NCBI GenBank assembly: GCA_036268615.1
Contig: DATATV010000097.1
Span: 1 to 64,000 of the forward strand
Source of the DNA: DATATV01 sp036268615
GTDB taxonomy: Bacteria; Actinomycetota; Actinomycetes; Mycobacteriales; Pseudonocardiaceae
Length of the DNA stretch: 64,000 nt
Direction of reading: 5' to 3'
The translations under genes and the position numbers were made by a program. Position 1 is the first letter of the stretch; the number at the start of each line of letters is the position of its first letter. The notes beneath the pieces are model-generated. The model ran no database searches. It was not told where the DNA came from and was given only the letters and a program-made list of their open reading frames with translations. This document shows, one piece after another, positions 23,263 to 31,720 of the stretch.

Positions 23263-25185
23263 ATGCGCACTTTCGTCTACTCCACCCAGCCGTCCCGGGT
23301 GGTCTTCGGCGCCGGCACGATCGCGAAGGTCCGGGAGGAGGTCGAGCGGCTCGGTGGCGACCGGGTGCTGCTGCTGGCCGGCCCTCGGGTCGCCAAGGCC
23401 GCCCAGCGGGCCCGGGACGTACTCGGCGCGCTGGTGGTCGCCGAGTTCGACGGACCTGCGCAGCACACCCCGGTCGAGGTGACCGAGCGGGCGCTCGCCC
23501 TGCTGCGCACGAGCGGGGCGAACGTGCTGGTCGCCATCGGCGGCGGTTCCACCGTCGGCCTGGCCAAGGCGCTGGCCGCGCGCACCGACCTGCCGCAGGT
23601 CGTGCTGCCGACCACCTACGCCGGTTCCGAGGTCACCCCGGTGCTCGGCGAGACCGAGAACGGTCGCAAGACCACCCGCTCCTCCCCCGCCGTGCTGCCC
23701 GAGACGGTCGTCTACGACGTGGAGCTGACCCTCGACCTGCCGGTGCCGCAGTCGGTCACCAGCGGGGTCAACGCCCTGGCGCACGCGGTCGAGGCGCTGT
23801 ACTCCGCGCAGGCCAACCCGATCACCGACGGTATGGCGGTGCGGGCGATCGAACTGATCGGCGGCGGGCTGCCGGCCATCGTCGCCGACCCGACCGACCT
23901 GGCCGCCCGCGCCGACGTGTTGGAGGCCGCCTGGCTGGCCGGCAACTGCCTGGCCGCGGTTGGCATGGGCCTGCACCACAAGCTCTGTCACCTGCTCGGC
24001 GGCACTTTCGGCCTGCCGCACGCGGAGACGCACACGGTGGTGCTGCCGCACGCGATGGCCTACAACGCGCCGGCCGCACCGGAAGCCATGGACCGGATCG
24101 CGCGGGCGTTGCGGGTGCCCGACGCGCCCAGCGGGGTGTTCGACCTGATCACCTCACTCGGCGCGCCGACGTCGCTGGCCGAACTCGGCCTTGCCGAGTC
24201 CGAGGTGGACCGCGCGGCCGAGTTGGCGGTCGCCGAGCCCTACCCGAACCCGCGCGAGCTGACCCGGGACGGCATCGCCGAGTTGCTGCGCGGCGCGGTC
24301 ACCGGTCGGCGGCCGGCCGGCCCGCGCGCGGTGCCGGACTTCCGCTGGCTGACCGAGCAGGTGGTGGCGAGCTTCGGCGACGCACCCGATCCCCGGGTCA
24401 GGCAGCTGGTCACCGACCTGGTGCGCACCCTGCACGAGTACGTCAGCCGCAACGACGTGACCGAGTCGGAATGGCTCTACGCCATCGACTTCCTGACCCG
24501 CACCGGGCAGCTGTGCAGCGACACCCGGCAGGAGTTCGTGCTGCTGTCGGACACCCTCGGCGTGTCCAGCATGGTCGACCTGCTGACCAACTCGCGCACG
24601 CCGGACACCACCCCGTCGGCGGTGCTCGGCCCGTTCTACGTCGAGGGCCCACCGGCCACCGAACAGGGTGCCGACCTCGCCGCCGGGCTGCCGGGCACCC
24701 CGCTGTGGGTGGACGTACAGGTCGCCGACGTCGATGGAACTCCTTTGCCGGACGCGGTTGTCGACGTGTGGCAGTCCAACGAGGATGGTTTCTACGACGT
24801 GCAGCTGCCCGACCTGGACGGGCCGGTACTGCGGGCCCGGTTCCACACCGATGACGCCGGACGGCTGCGGTTCTGGTCGATCCTGCCCTCGGAGTACCCG
24901 ATCCCCGACGACGGCCCGGTCGGCGAGATGCTCGCCGCGGTCAACCGGCACCAGTACCGGGCCCCGCACCTGCACTTCATGATCAGCGCCACCGGCCACC
25001 AGCGGCTGGTCACCCAGCTGTTCGTCGAGGGCGGTCGCTACCTCGACTCGGACACCGTGTTCGGCGTGAAGGACGCGCTCATCGTGGACTTCCACCCGCA
25101 GACCGGTCCGACCCCCGACGGCCGGTCGATCGACGGCTGGTGGCGGCTGGTCGAGTACACCTTCCACCTCGCGGGAGTGTCCTGA
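23263..25185 (+). CDS. Fused maleylacetate reductase - hydroxyquinol 1,2-dioxygenase
   Basis: 640-aa fusion of two consecutive steps of the hydroxyquinol pathway. Residues ~1-350 are an iron-alcohol-dehydrogenase-type maleylacetate reductase (MRTFVYSTQPSRVVFGAGT, IGGGSTVGLAKALA, HHKLCHLLGGTFGLPHAETH with metal-region histidines). Residues ~360-640 are an intradiol dioxygenase: Dioxygenase_N (VTESEWLYAIDFLTRTGQ) then the catalytic part with NEDGFYDVQ, SEYPIPDDGP and APHLHF supplying the Tyr/Tyr/His/His iron ligands. Hydroxyquinol is opened to maleylacetate, then reduced to 3-oxoadipate. ATG at 23263 follows GGAGG by 10 nt and matches the usual reductase N-terminus. Such fusions are annotated in actinobacteria, so it is not a sequencing artefact. 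Confidence 0.93.
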   Translation: MRTFVYSTQPSRVVFGAGTIAKVREEVERLGGDRVLLLAGPRVAKAAQRARDVLGALVVAEFDGPAQHTPVEVTERALALLRTSGANVLVAIGGGSTVGLAKALAARTDLPQVVLPTTYAGSEVTPVLGETENGRKTTRSSPAVLPETVVYDVELTLDLPVPQSVTSGVNALAHAVEALYSAQANPITDGMAVRAIELIGGGLPAIVADPTDLAARADVLEAAWLAGNCLAAVGMGLHHKLCHLLGGTFGLPHAETHTVVLPHAMAYNAPAAPEAMDRIARALRVPDAPSGVFDLITSLGAPTSLAELGLAESEVDRAAELAVAEPYPNPRELTRDGIAELLRGAVTGRRPAGPRAVPDFRWLTEQVVASFGDAPDPRVRQLVTDLVRTLHEYVSRNDVTESEWLYAIDFLTRTGQLCSDTRQEFVLLSDTLGVSSMVDLLTNSRTPDTTPSAVLGPFYVEGPPATEQGADLAAGLPGTPLWVDVQVADVDGTPLPDAVVDVWQSNEDGFYDVQLPDLDGPVLRARFHTDDAGRLRFWSILPSEYPIPDDGPVGEMLAAVNRHQYRAPHLHFMISATGHQRLVTQLFVEGGRYLDSDTVFGVKDALIVDFHPQTGPTPDGRSIDGWWRLVEYTFHLAGVS

Positions 25186-26952
25186 ATGAGCTCACCGGAG
25201 AGCACCAACTCCTACGACACCGACGTGCTCGTCGTGGGCAGCGGGCCGGCCGGTGGCGCGGCCGCACTGCTGCTGGCCACCTACGGCGTGCGCACCCTGC
25301 TGGTCACCAAGTACGGCTGGCTGGCCAACACGCCCCGGGCGCACATCACCAACCAGCGCACCATGGAGGTGCTGCGTGACCTCGGCCTTGAGGCCGAGGC
25401 ACTGGCCAAGGGCACGCCGCAGGAACTGATGGGCGACACCGTGTTGTGCACGGCGCTGGCCGGCGCGGAGATCGGCCGGATTCGCAGCTGGGGCACCGGT
25501 CCCGGCTCGGCCACCGAGTACGCCGCGGCCAGCCCGTGCGGCATGATCGACCTGCCGCAGACCTACCTGGAGCCGATCCTGGTCACCAACGCGGCCGCCC
25601 GCGGCGCGAAGGTCCGGTTCGACACCGAGTTCCTCGAACTCCTCCAGGACGAGGGCGGCGTGACCGCGGTGCTGCGCGACCGGGTGCGCGGGGACGTGTT
25701 CACCATGCGGGCCCGCTACCTGATCGGCGCGGACGGCGCGCGCAGCATCGTCGCCGAGCAGGTCGGCCTGCCGATCGCCGGCCAGAGCGGCAAAGCCGGC
25801 AGCATGAACATCGTCTTCAGGGCCGACCTGAGCCGCTACGTCGCGCACCGGCCCAGCGTCCTGTACTGGGTGATGCGGCCGGGCGCGCACCTCGGCGGGA
25901 TCGGCATGGGCCTGGTCCGGATGATCCGGCCCTGGAACGAATGGCTGCTCACCTGGGGTTACGACATCGACCAGCCGCCGCCGGAGGTGGACGAGCAGAC
26001 CGCGCGGGAGATCGTGCACGACCTGGTCGGCGATCCGGACGTGCCGGTGGAGGTCACCTCGACCTCCTTGTGGACGGTGAACCACAGCTACGCCACCGAA
26101 TACTCCAGCGGCCGGGTGTTCTGCGCCGGGGACGCCGTGCACCGGCACCCGCCGTCGAACGGCCTCGGCTCCAACACTTCCGTGCAGGACGCGCACAATC
26201 TCGCCTGGAAGCTGGCGATGGTGCTGCGCGGACAGGCCGGTCCGGAACTGCTGGACACCTACACCGCCGAGCGGGCGCCGGTCGGCAAGCAGGTGGTGGA
26301 CCGGGCGAACCTGAGCCGGGACCAGTTCCTGCCGATCTTCCAGGCGCTGGGCATCGACGGCGGCTCGGACGAGGAGGGCATCGTGGCCGGGCTGGCCGCG
26401 TGCCGGGCCGAGGACGCGAGCGGCGCCAAGCGGCGCAGGGCCTTGGAGGAGGCCATCACGCTCAAGAACTACGAGTTCAACGCGCACGGCGTGGAGACCA
26501 ACCTGCGCTACGCCTCCACCGCGGTGCTGGCCGACGAGGACGGCCCGGCGGAGAGCTGGGACCGCGATCCGGAACTGTTCCACCAGCCCTCGACCCGGCC
26601 GGGCGCCCGGCTGCCGCACGCGTGGCTGATCGACGAGACCGGCCACCGGGTGTCCACGGTGGACCTCGTGGGCAAGGGTCGGTTCAGCCTGGTCACCGGC
26701 CTGTGCGGCGGCGTGTGGGAGCGGGCCGCGGCGAGCAGCACCGACCTGCCGGTGCACGCGGTGCGGATCGGCGCGGCCGGCGCCCGGGACGCCTACGGCG
26801 AGTGGAGCCGGCTGGCCGGGATCGACGAGGACGGTTGTCTGCTGGTCCGCCCGGACGGTTACGTGGCCTGGCGCCGGACCGGTGCCCCACGCACCGACGA
26901 GGAGGCGGCGACCGCGCTGCACGCGGCCCTGGACGCGGTGCTCTCCCGCTGA
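25186..26952 (+). CDS. FAD-dependent phenol monooxygenase (TfdB/resorcinol hydroxylase type)
   Basis: 588-aa group A flavoprotein monooxygenase. The dinucleotide motif VLVVGSGPAGGAAALLLATYG, the DG motif LIGADGARSIVAEQVG and the second FAD motif VFCAGDAVHRHPPSNGLGSNTSVQDAHNLAWKLA are all intact; a thioredoxin-like C-terminal domain follows. It most resembles 2,4-dichlorophenol 6-monooxygenase and resorcinol-type hydroxylases. Adjacent to the hydroxyquinol enzymes (start immediately after the stop), it probably makes hydroxyquinol from resorcinol or a related phenol; the substrate is inferred. It likely shares the promoter of the fusion gene. Confidence 0.9.
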   Translation: MSSPESTNSYDTDVLVVGSGPAGGAAALLLATYGVRTLLVTKYGWLANTPRAHITNQRTMEVLRDLGLEAEALAKGTPQELMGDTVLCTALAGAEIGRIRSWGTGPGSATEYAAASPCGMIDLPQTYLEPILVTNAAARGAKVRFDTEFLELLQDEGGVTAVLRDRVRGDVFTMRARYLIGADGARSIVAEQVGLPIAGQSGKAGSMNIVFRADLSRYVAHRPSVLYWVMRPGAHLGGIGMGLVRMIRPWNEWLLTWGYDIDQPPPEVDEQTAREIVHDLVGDPDVPVEVTSTSLWTVNHSYATEYSSGRVFCAGDAVHRHPPSNGLGSNTSVQDAHNLAWKLAMVLRGQAGPELLDTYTAERAPVGKQVVDRANLSRDQFLPIFQALGIDGGSDEEGIVAGLAACRAEDASGAKRRRALEEAITLKNYEFNAHGVETNLRYASTAVLADEDGPAESWDRDPELFHQPSTRPGARLPHAWLIDETGHRVSTVDLVGKGRFSLVTGLCGGVWERAAASSTDLPVHAVRIGAAGARDAYGEWSRLAGIDEDGCLLVRPDGYVAWRRTGAPRTDEEAATALHAALDAVLSR

Positions 26953-26964
26953 CCCGAATCCCCG

Positions 26965-27020
26965 TTGACAACCGGAACGGTCACTCCGTATCTTCTTGAA
27001 TCGGAATCACCGTTCCGATT
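26965..27020 (+). promoter_or_regulatory. Promoter with inverted-repeat operator for the SnoaL-like gene
   Basis: TTGACA (26965-26970) and TATCTT (26989-26994) are separated by 18 bp, one of the best sigma-70-type promoters in the window. Just downstream, AATCGGAA (26999-27006) and TTCCGATT (27013-27020) form a perfect inverted repeat with a 6-bp spacer. The motif CGGAACGGT in the spacer region recurs inverted within this repeat, suggesting two sites for one repressor. No regulator gene is adjacent. Confidence 0.6.
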
Positions 27021-27034
27021 ATGGGGAGATCCGC

Positions 27035-27430
27035 ATGTCCGAGGCACCGAGTCCGGCCGAGGTGTTCGATCGCCTGCTGACCGCCATCACCGCGCGCGAG
27101 TTCGCCGACATCCCGGCGCTGTACGCCGAGGACGTCGTGGTGGAGCAGCCGTTCGCCACGCCACCGATGCGCATCGCCGGCCGGGAGTCGCTGCGCGCCC
27201 ACTTCTCCGCGGTGCCGCCGATCACGATGTCCGCGCACGACGTGATGATCCACCGGACGGCCGATCCCGAGGTGATCGTCGCGGAGTGGGCCTACGACAT
27301 CGTGGCGACCGGCACCGACCGCACCGTGTCCACCCGGAACGTCATCGTGATGCGGGTGCGGGACGGGCAGATCGTGGAGTCCCGCGACTACCACGACCAC
27401 AGGGCCATCGCCGCCGTGCTGACCCCCTGA
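27035..27430 (+). CDS. SnoaL-like / NTF2-fold protein
   Basis: 131-aa cone-shaped NTF2-like fold. PSPAEVFDRLLTAITAREFADIPALYAEDVVVEQPF is the usual first helix pair, and VIVMRVRDGQIVESRDYHDHRAIAAVL is the C-terminal sheet of nuclear transport factor 2-like proteins. Members include polyketide cyclases, isomerases and steroid-delta-isomerases, so the role is open. It has its own strong-looking promoter and operator, and so is regulated separately from the monooxygenase upstream. ATG at 27035 is preceded by GGGGAGAT. Confidence 0.85.
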   Translation: MSEAPSPAEVFDRLLTAITAREFADIPALYAEDVVVEQPFATPPMRIAGRESLRAHFSAVPPITMSAHDVMIHRTADPEVIVAEWAYDIVATGTDRTVSTRNVIVMRVRDGQIVESRDYHDHRAIAAVLTP

Positions 27431-27445
27431 CCTGCCTCGACGCGG

Positions 27446-28429
27446 TCAGTGGTGCAGGTGCGGGAGCCTGGCCTGGGCGTACTCCACCGCGCCGTGCAGC
27501 GAGAAGACCGAGTTGACGCTCACCACGCCGACGGCGAGCACGAACACGCACAGGCACGCGGCCACCAGCCGACCGCGTGGGGGCGGCGGCGCGAGCAGGG
27601 CGAGCGCCCGGTCGGCGACCCGGCCGCCCCGGACGCCCAGGGCGACGGCCGGGGTCGCCGACCGGTGCCGGGCCAAGCCGGCGCGGGCGATCGCCCTGGC
27701 CACCGTGCTCCGGTCGCCGACGGCGGTGGCCGCGTCCTCGTCGGCCCACCGCTCCACCGCGTGCCGCACCGCCTCGACCACCGGGCGGAGCACCGGGTTG
27801 GCCGCGGCGGCGATCTCCACGCACTGCACGTAGGCGTGATGCCGGTGGCGCAGGTGGGACAGCTCGTGCGCGAACAGCACCTGGCGCTCGTCGTCGGGCA
27901 GGCAGCGCAACATCCCGGTGGTCACGATGACCCGGCCGCGCAGTCCGGCGACGGTGTAGGCGTCGGGCTCGTCGTCGGGCACCACCAGCACCCGGTCGTA
28001 ACCGGGTCCGGCACGCCGGCCGAGCACCCGCCCCTCCCCGGCCCCGTGCCGCTCCCCCAGCCGCCGGTCGGCCAGTTCGGCCGAGACCAGCGCGACGACG
28101 CAGCGGACCGCCCGGACCAGCGCGGCGACGAAGAGCACCAGCACGATGATCATGGCCAGCCAGCCCACCGGCTGCGGCACCGGCAGCACGTGCTGCCACA
28201 CCGTGGGCGACCAGCCGCCCGCGGTCGCGACGAACTGGTGCCGGCCGAGCACGGCGAACGCCAGGTCGGACAGGGCAAGTCCGCCGGCACCGGCGATCGC
28301 CACGGCGGCGACGGCGACCAGGCCGACGAAGGTCGGCGGGGGCAACTGCCGGCTCAGCAGGCCCAACGACAGGCGCAGCAGCACCGCGGCGACCATCGCC
28401 ACCACGAGCGTGCCGACCAGCGTGATCAC
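27446..28429 (-). CDS. M56-family membrane metallopeptidase (BlaR1-like, no sensor domain)
   Basis: 327-aa integral membrane protease. Hydrophobic segments at ~5-25, ~35-60, ~90-115 and a C-terminal helix at ~290-310 flank a cytoplasmic catalytic part with the zinc motif HELSHLRHRHH. Unlike BlaR1/MecR1 it has no extracellular penicillin-binding domain, so the signal must differ. It is encoded directly after a BlaI-type repressor (overlap ATGA). The paired model is signal-induced cleavage of the repressor; the substrate is inferred from context. Confidence 0.9.
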   Translation of the reverse strand: MITLVGTLVVAMVAAVLLRLSLGLLSRQLPPPTFVGLVAVAAVAIAGAGGLALSDLAFAVLGRHQFVATAGGWSPTVWQHVLPVPQPVGWLAMIIVLVLFVAALVRAVRCVVALVSAELADRRLGERHGAGEGRVLGRRAGPGYDRVLVVPDDEPDAYTVAGLRGRVIVTTGMLRCLPDDERQVLFAHELSHLRHRHHAYVQCVEIAAAANPVLRPVVEAVRHAVERWADEDAATAVGDRSTVARAIARAGLARHRSATPAVALGVRGGRVADRALALLAPPPPRGRLVAACLCVFVLAVGVVSVNSVFSLHGAVEYAQARLPHLHH

Positions 28430-28803
28430 GACGGGTCCGGTTGCTCGGCCTGGCTGATGATGCGGGCGAGCAGTTGCTCGTCGCCCGGGTCGAGATCGGC
28501 GACAAAGCGGGCGAGCACGCCGGCCCGGTCCGAACCGGACTCCAGCAGGCTGCGCATCCGCCGGGCGGTCATCGCGTCGGCCACTCCGGACGGTTCGGCG
28601 GCGGCCCGGTAGACGAAAGCCCGCCCGTGCCGTTCCCGGACCAACGCGCCCTTCTGGTGCAGACGGGACAAAGTCGTCATCACCGTGGTGTAGGCACGCT
28701 CACCGCCGAGTCTGGCCTGCACCTCCGACACGGTCAGGGCCACCGGTTCGGCGGTCAGTACAGCCAGTACCGCTGCTTCCAGCGTGCCCCGCCCGTAAGC
28801 CAT
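28426..28803 (-). CDS. BlaI/MecI/CopY-family repressor
   Basis: 125-aa winged helix repressor. The N-terminal MAYGRGTLEAAVLAVLTAEP and VSEVQARLGGERAYTTVMTTLSRLHQKGALVRER is the BlaI DNA-binding domain; the C-terminal helices (LLARIISQAEQ) dimerise and contain the region cut by the M56 partner in other systems. It lies divergent from uppP and 20 nt from a TACTAC-type inverted repeat. The pair probably controls uppP and itself in response to cell-wall stress. Confidence 0.93.
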   Translation of the reverse strand: MAYGRGTLEAAVLAVLTAEPVALTVSEVQARLGGERAYTTVMTTLSRLHQKGALVRERHGRAFVYRAAAEPSGVADAMTARRMRSLLESGSDRAGVLARFVADLDPGDEQLLARIISQAEQPDPS

Positions 28804-28822
28804 GCGCTCACCTTACCCACCC

Positions 28823-28846
28823 CTACTACTATCGTTGAAGTAGTAG
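28823..28846. promoter_or_regulatory. BlaI-type operator between the repressor gene and uppP
   Basis: CTACTAC (28823-28829) and GTAGTAG (28840-28846) form a perfect 7-bp inverted repeat with a 10-bp spacer. The TACTA/TAGTA core is what BlaI/MecI proteins bind. It is the only clear repeat in the 73-bp divergent gap, so one site could control both directions. Confidence 0.75.
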
Positions 28847-28876
28847 ATAGGTCCGCCATCGAAAGGCAGTTCCACC

Positions 28877-29785
28877 GTGACCCAGCTGACCTACCTTGAG
28901 GCGATCGTCGTGGGCGCGTTCCAGGGCGTCACCGAGCTCTTCCCGGTGTCCAGCCTCGGCCACAGTGTGCTCATCCCCGCGATCATCGGCGGTCAGTGGG
29001 CCACCGACCTGGACGTGTCCGCACCCGAGTCGCCGTACCTGGCCTTCATCGTCGGCCTGCATGTGGCGACCGCGGCCGCGCTGCTGGTGTTCTTCTGGCG
29101 GGACTGGGTGCGCATCATCGGCGGTTTCGTCACGTCGATCCGCTACCGCAGGCTCAGCACCCCCTACGAGCGGCTGGCCTGGCTGATCGTCATCGCGACG
29201 ATTCCGGTGGGCGTCGCGGGCCTGCTGCTGGAACACCTCTTCCGTACGGTGCTGGGCAAACCGGTTCCGGCGGCGTGCTTCCTGATCGCCAACGGCGTGC
29301 TGCTCTACGTCGGCGAACAACTGCGCCGCAGCCGGGAACCATCCGGAGCCGCCCAGGAGCCGGAGCCCGGGACCGAATCGGACCAGGCGGCGGACACCCG
29401 GCTGGCGGCGATGTCCGCCGGGCGGGCCACGCTGATCGGCTCGGCGCAGATCCTCGCCCTGCTGGCCGGGATCAGCCGGTCCGGCGCGACCATGGTCGCC
29501 GGCCTGGTCAAGGGACTGTCCCACGAGGACGCGGCCCGCTTCGCGTTCCTGCTGGCCACCCCGGTGATCCTGGCGGCGGGTGCGCTGAAGATCCCCGACC
29601 TGACCGGACCGCTCAGCGCGGGCATCCACGGCCAGGTGATCGCCGGCAGCATCGCGTCGTTCGTCACCGCGTACGTCGCCGTGCGCTTCCTGACCAGGTA
29701 CTTCCGCACTCGCACGCTGGTCCCGTTCGCGATCTACTGCGTGCTGGCCGGCGCGGCCGGGCTGGCCTGGCTGCTGACGCATTAG
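28877..29785 (+). CDS. uppP: Undecaprenyl-diphosphatase
   Basis: 302-aa polytopic membrane enzyme (BacA/UppP) that recycles undecaprenyl pyrophosphate to the monophosphate for peptidoglycan synthesis and confers bacitracin tolerance. Motif 1 is GAFQGVTELFPVSSLGHSVLIP (Glu and Ser/Gly/His of the usual E-x4-PVSSSGH), and motif 2 is LLAGISRSGATMVAGL with the catalytic Arg. A hydrophilic insert of ~35 residues (around EQLRRSREP...) extends one loop. GTG at 28877 matches the family N-terminus. Divergence from a BlaI repressor across a shared operator suggests induction by envelope stress. Confidence 0.95.
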   Translation: MTQLTYLEAIVVGAFQGVTELFPVSSLGHSVLIPAIIGGQWATDLDVSAPESPYLAFIVGLHVATAAALLVFFWRDWVRIIGGFVTSIRYRRLSTPYERLAWLIVIATIPVGVAGLLLEHLFRTVLGKPVPAACFLIANGVLLYVGEQLRRSREPSGAAQEPEPGTESDQAADTRLAAMSAGRATLIGSAQILALLAGISRSGATMVAGLVKGLSHEDAARFAFLLATPVILAAGALKIPDLTGPLSAGIHGQVIAGSIASFVTAYVAVRFLTRYFRTRTLVPFAIYCVLAGAAGLAWLLTH

Positions 29786-29854
29786 GGCGTGTTTCAAGGG
29801 CGTTCTCCGGCCGAGCTACGCCGCGCAGCCGGAAAGGGGCCCTTGAAACGCCCT
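29784..29854. terminator. Long bidirectional hairpin terminator
   Basis: The sequence after the uppP stop forms a long stem. TAGGGCG(T)GTTTCAAGGG pairs with CCCTTGAAACGCCCTA with one bulge, and an inner CCGGC/GCCGG stem extends it. It spans the gap between the convergent uppP and HAD genes and includes the HAD stop codon, so it can serve both strands. Confidence 0.75.
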
Positions 29855-30593
29855 AGTCGGCTGGTTCGGTCCTGCCCCGCACCAGCCTGCGCAGCACGGC
29901 CGGGCACTCGGTGAGGTCGTTGATCACCTCGTGCGCACCGGCGGCCCGCAGTTCGTCCGCGCTGAAGTGACCGGTGGCCACCGCGATCACCCGGGTGCCG
30001 GCCGCCAGCGCGGCGGCCACGTCCAGTGGCGTGTCCCCGATCAGCACGGTGGTGGTGCCGTCGAAGGACACCCCGGTCCGCTCGGCCGCGCGGGCCTGGG
30101 CGAGGGGCACCAGCGCAGCCCGGTCGGCGTTGTCCCCGCCGTACGCGCCGGCCGCCAGGTCGACGTAGTCGGCAAGGCCGAACGTGTCCAGTTTGAGCCG
30201 GGCCACCTCGCGCAGGTTGCCGGTCAGCACGCTCTGGTGGACCGCTGACTGGCCGGCCAGCCAGGCCAGCGTCGGCTGGGCGCCGGGCAACGCGTGGCCG
30301 GTGGCGGCCATGTCGACCTGAGCGGCGCGGAAAGCGGCGACCAGGCCGTCGGCGAGCGCGGCGAACAGCGCGTCGGTCGGCGTGATCCCGTTGAGCACCA
30401 GGGTTTCCGCCATGATGTCCAGTTCGGTCCGGCCGGCTGTGGAGGCGAGCTCGGTCAACGGCCGGTGCAGCACGAAGTCGAACGCGTCGGCGTAGACGCG
30501 GCGCCCGAGGCCCGGCGTCGCGACCAGAGTGAGGTCGATGTCCCACAGGACAAGCCAGCTCGGGCGCACCACGGGTTCCGGTTGGATGGTCAC
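29853..30593 (-). CDS. HAD-family hydrolase (phosphoglycolate phosphatase-like)
   Basis: About 246 aa. Motif I is LWDIDLTLV (nucleophile Asp and acid Asp), a helical cap follows (residues ~20-95), motif II is SVLTGN, and motif III/IV is VLIGDTPLDVAAALAAG with the metal-binding Asp. The cap type and GDTPLD put it with phosphoglycolate phosphatase and beta-phosphoglucomutase-like HADs; the substrate is unknown. GTG at 30593 is preferred; ATG at 30641 would add 16 non-conserved residues. It is divergent from the ROK kinase. Confidence 0.85.
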   Translation of the reverse strand: MTIQPEPVVRPSWLVLWDIDLTLVATPGLGRRVYADAFDFVLHRPLTELASTAGRTELDIMAETLVLNGITPTDALFAALADGLVAAFRAAQVDMAATGHALPGAQPTLAWLAGQSAVHQSVLTGNLREVARLKLDTFGLADYVDLAAGAYGGDNADRAALVPLAQARAAERTGVSFDGTTTVLIGDTPLDVAAALAAGTRVIAVATGHFSADELRAAGAHEVINDLTECPAVLRRLVRGRTEPAD

Positions 30594-30674
30594 GGCAGGC
30601 AGTCTGCCAGCTATGGCTACCCAAGTCGTGGTATAGACCATTATCCTGGGCGCTTCCGAGGAGAGTGGGACGGG

Positions 30675-31589
30675 ATGAGCAGCAGTCAGCCGCTGTGGGC
30701 CGGGATCGACATCGGCGCGTCCAAGATCCTGGCGGTGCTCTGCGACGACGAGGGTCGGGAGCGGGCGCGCGGCACCGCGCCGACTCCGTCGAAGTCCGGC
30801 GGCGAGTCCATTCTGGATGCCACCGCGGACGTGGTTTCCCGCCTGCTCAAGGATGTCGACGGCGCGGCCCTGGCCGGCGCCGGGGTCGGCGCGGCCGGCG
30901 TGATCGACCCGGACGGTGGCGTCGTGGTCACCACCGGCGACTCGTTCACCGGCTGGGCCGGCACCGCGGTCAACGCCGGCCTGTCCGCTCGGCTCGGTGG
31001 CGTCCCGGTGCGTACCGAGAACGACGTCAAGGCGTTCCTCCTTGGCGAACTGTCGGTACCCGGCGTGGACAACCCACCGAACGTCCTCGGCATCACGCTG
31101 GGCACGGGCGTCGGCGGCGCCCTGATCGTGGACGGCCGACTGTTGCACGGCGGCAGCACCGGCGCCGGCGAGATCGGCCACGTCGGTGCGTACGGCCACG
31201 AGCGCTGCTCGTGCGGCGAACCCGGTCACCTGGAGGCGTATGCCGCGGGCCGAGCGCTGACCCGCCGCTACCGACTGGCGACCGGCCAGGACCGGACCGC
31301 CGCCGAGGTCGCCGACGCGGCAGCGGCCGGCGACGAGGTGGCCACCCGACTGTATGAGGAGGCAGGCCGGTATCTGGGGGCGGCGATCGCCTACACCGGT
31401 GGTTTGCTGGGCCTGGACCTGGCCATCCTCGGTGGCAGCGTGGTCGGCTCGTGGCCGGCGCTGGAGGGGGCGGTGCTGCGGACGTTGGCTTCGCAGCCCC
31501 TGCTGTCCAAAAAACCGGTCCGCGTCCGGCTGTCCCAACTCGGTTCGACCGCGGTGGCGATTGGCGCGCTGGCGCTGGCGAAGCAGTAA
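30675..31589 (+). CDS. ROK-family sugar kinase (glucokinase type)
   Basis: 304-aa ROK kinase. The phosphate loop is GIDIGASKILAVL, the sugar site has GVGAAGVIDPDGGVV and TENDVKAFLLGE, the catalytic loop is GITLGTGVGGALIVDG and the zinc signature is CSCGEPGHLE (CxCGxxGxxE; the third zinc Cys of the usual CGxxGCxE is His here). It likely phosphorylates glucose or an N-acetyl amino sugar with ATP in the cytoplasm. No HTH extension is present, so it is an enzyme rather than a NagC-like repressor. GAGGAGAG lies upstream of ATG 30675. Confidence 0.9.
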   Translation: MSSSQPLWAGIDIGASKILAVLCDDEGRERARGTAPTPSKSGGESILDATADVVSRLLKDVDGAALAGAGVGAAGVIDPDGGVVVTTGDSFTGWAGTAVNAGLSARLGGVPVRTENDVKAFLLGELSVPGVDNPPNVLGITLGTGVGGALIVDGRLLHGGSTGAGEIGHVGAYGHERCSCGEPGHLEAYAAGRALTRRYRLATGQDRTAAEVADAAAAGDEVATRLYEEAGRYLGAAIAYTGGLLGLDLAILGGSVVGSWPALEGAVLRTLASQPLLSKKPVRVRLSQLGSTAVAIGALALAKQ

Positions 31590-31610
31590 TTCCCCCGGAC
31601 GTACCAATCC

Positions 31611-31641
31611 TTGACCGGCAACGGATCTATTGGTCTACCCT
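31611..31641 (+). promoter_or_regulatory. Possible promoter of the orphan membrane protein gene
   Basis: TTGACC (31611-31616) and TACCCT (31636-31641) are separated by 19 bp, a little long. They lie in the 131-bp gap between the ROK gene and the orphan gene. This is a weak but plausible sigma-70-type promoter. Confidence 0.3.
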
Positions 31642-31720
31642 GGATCAACGGCTGAATTCGCGACGACGAGGAGATGACGCGCTCTGGCCAGATGATTGCC
31701 GAGGGGGAGGCGCCGCCGTC

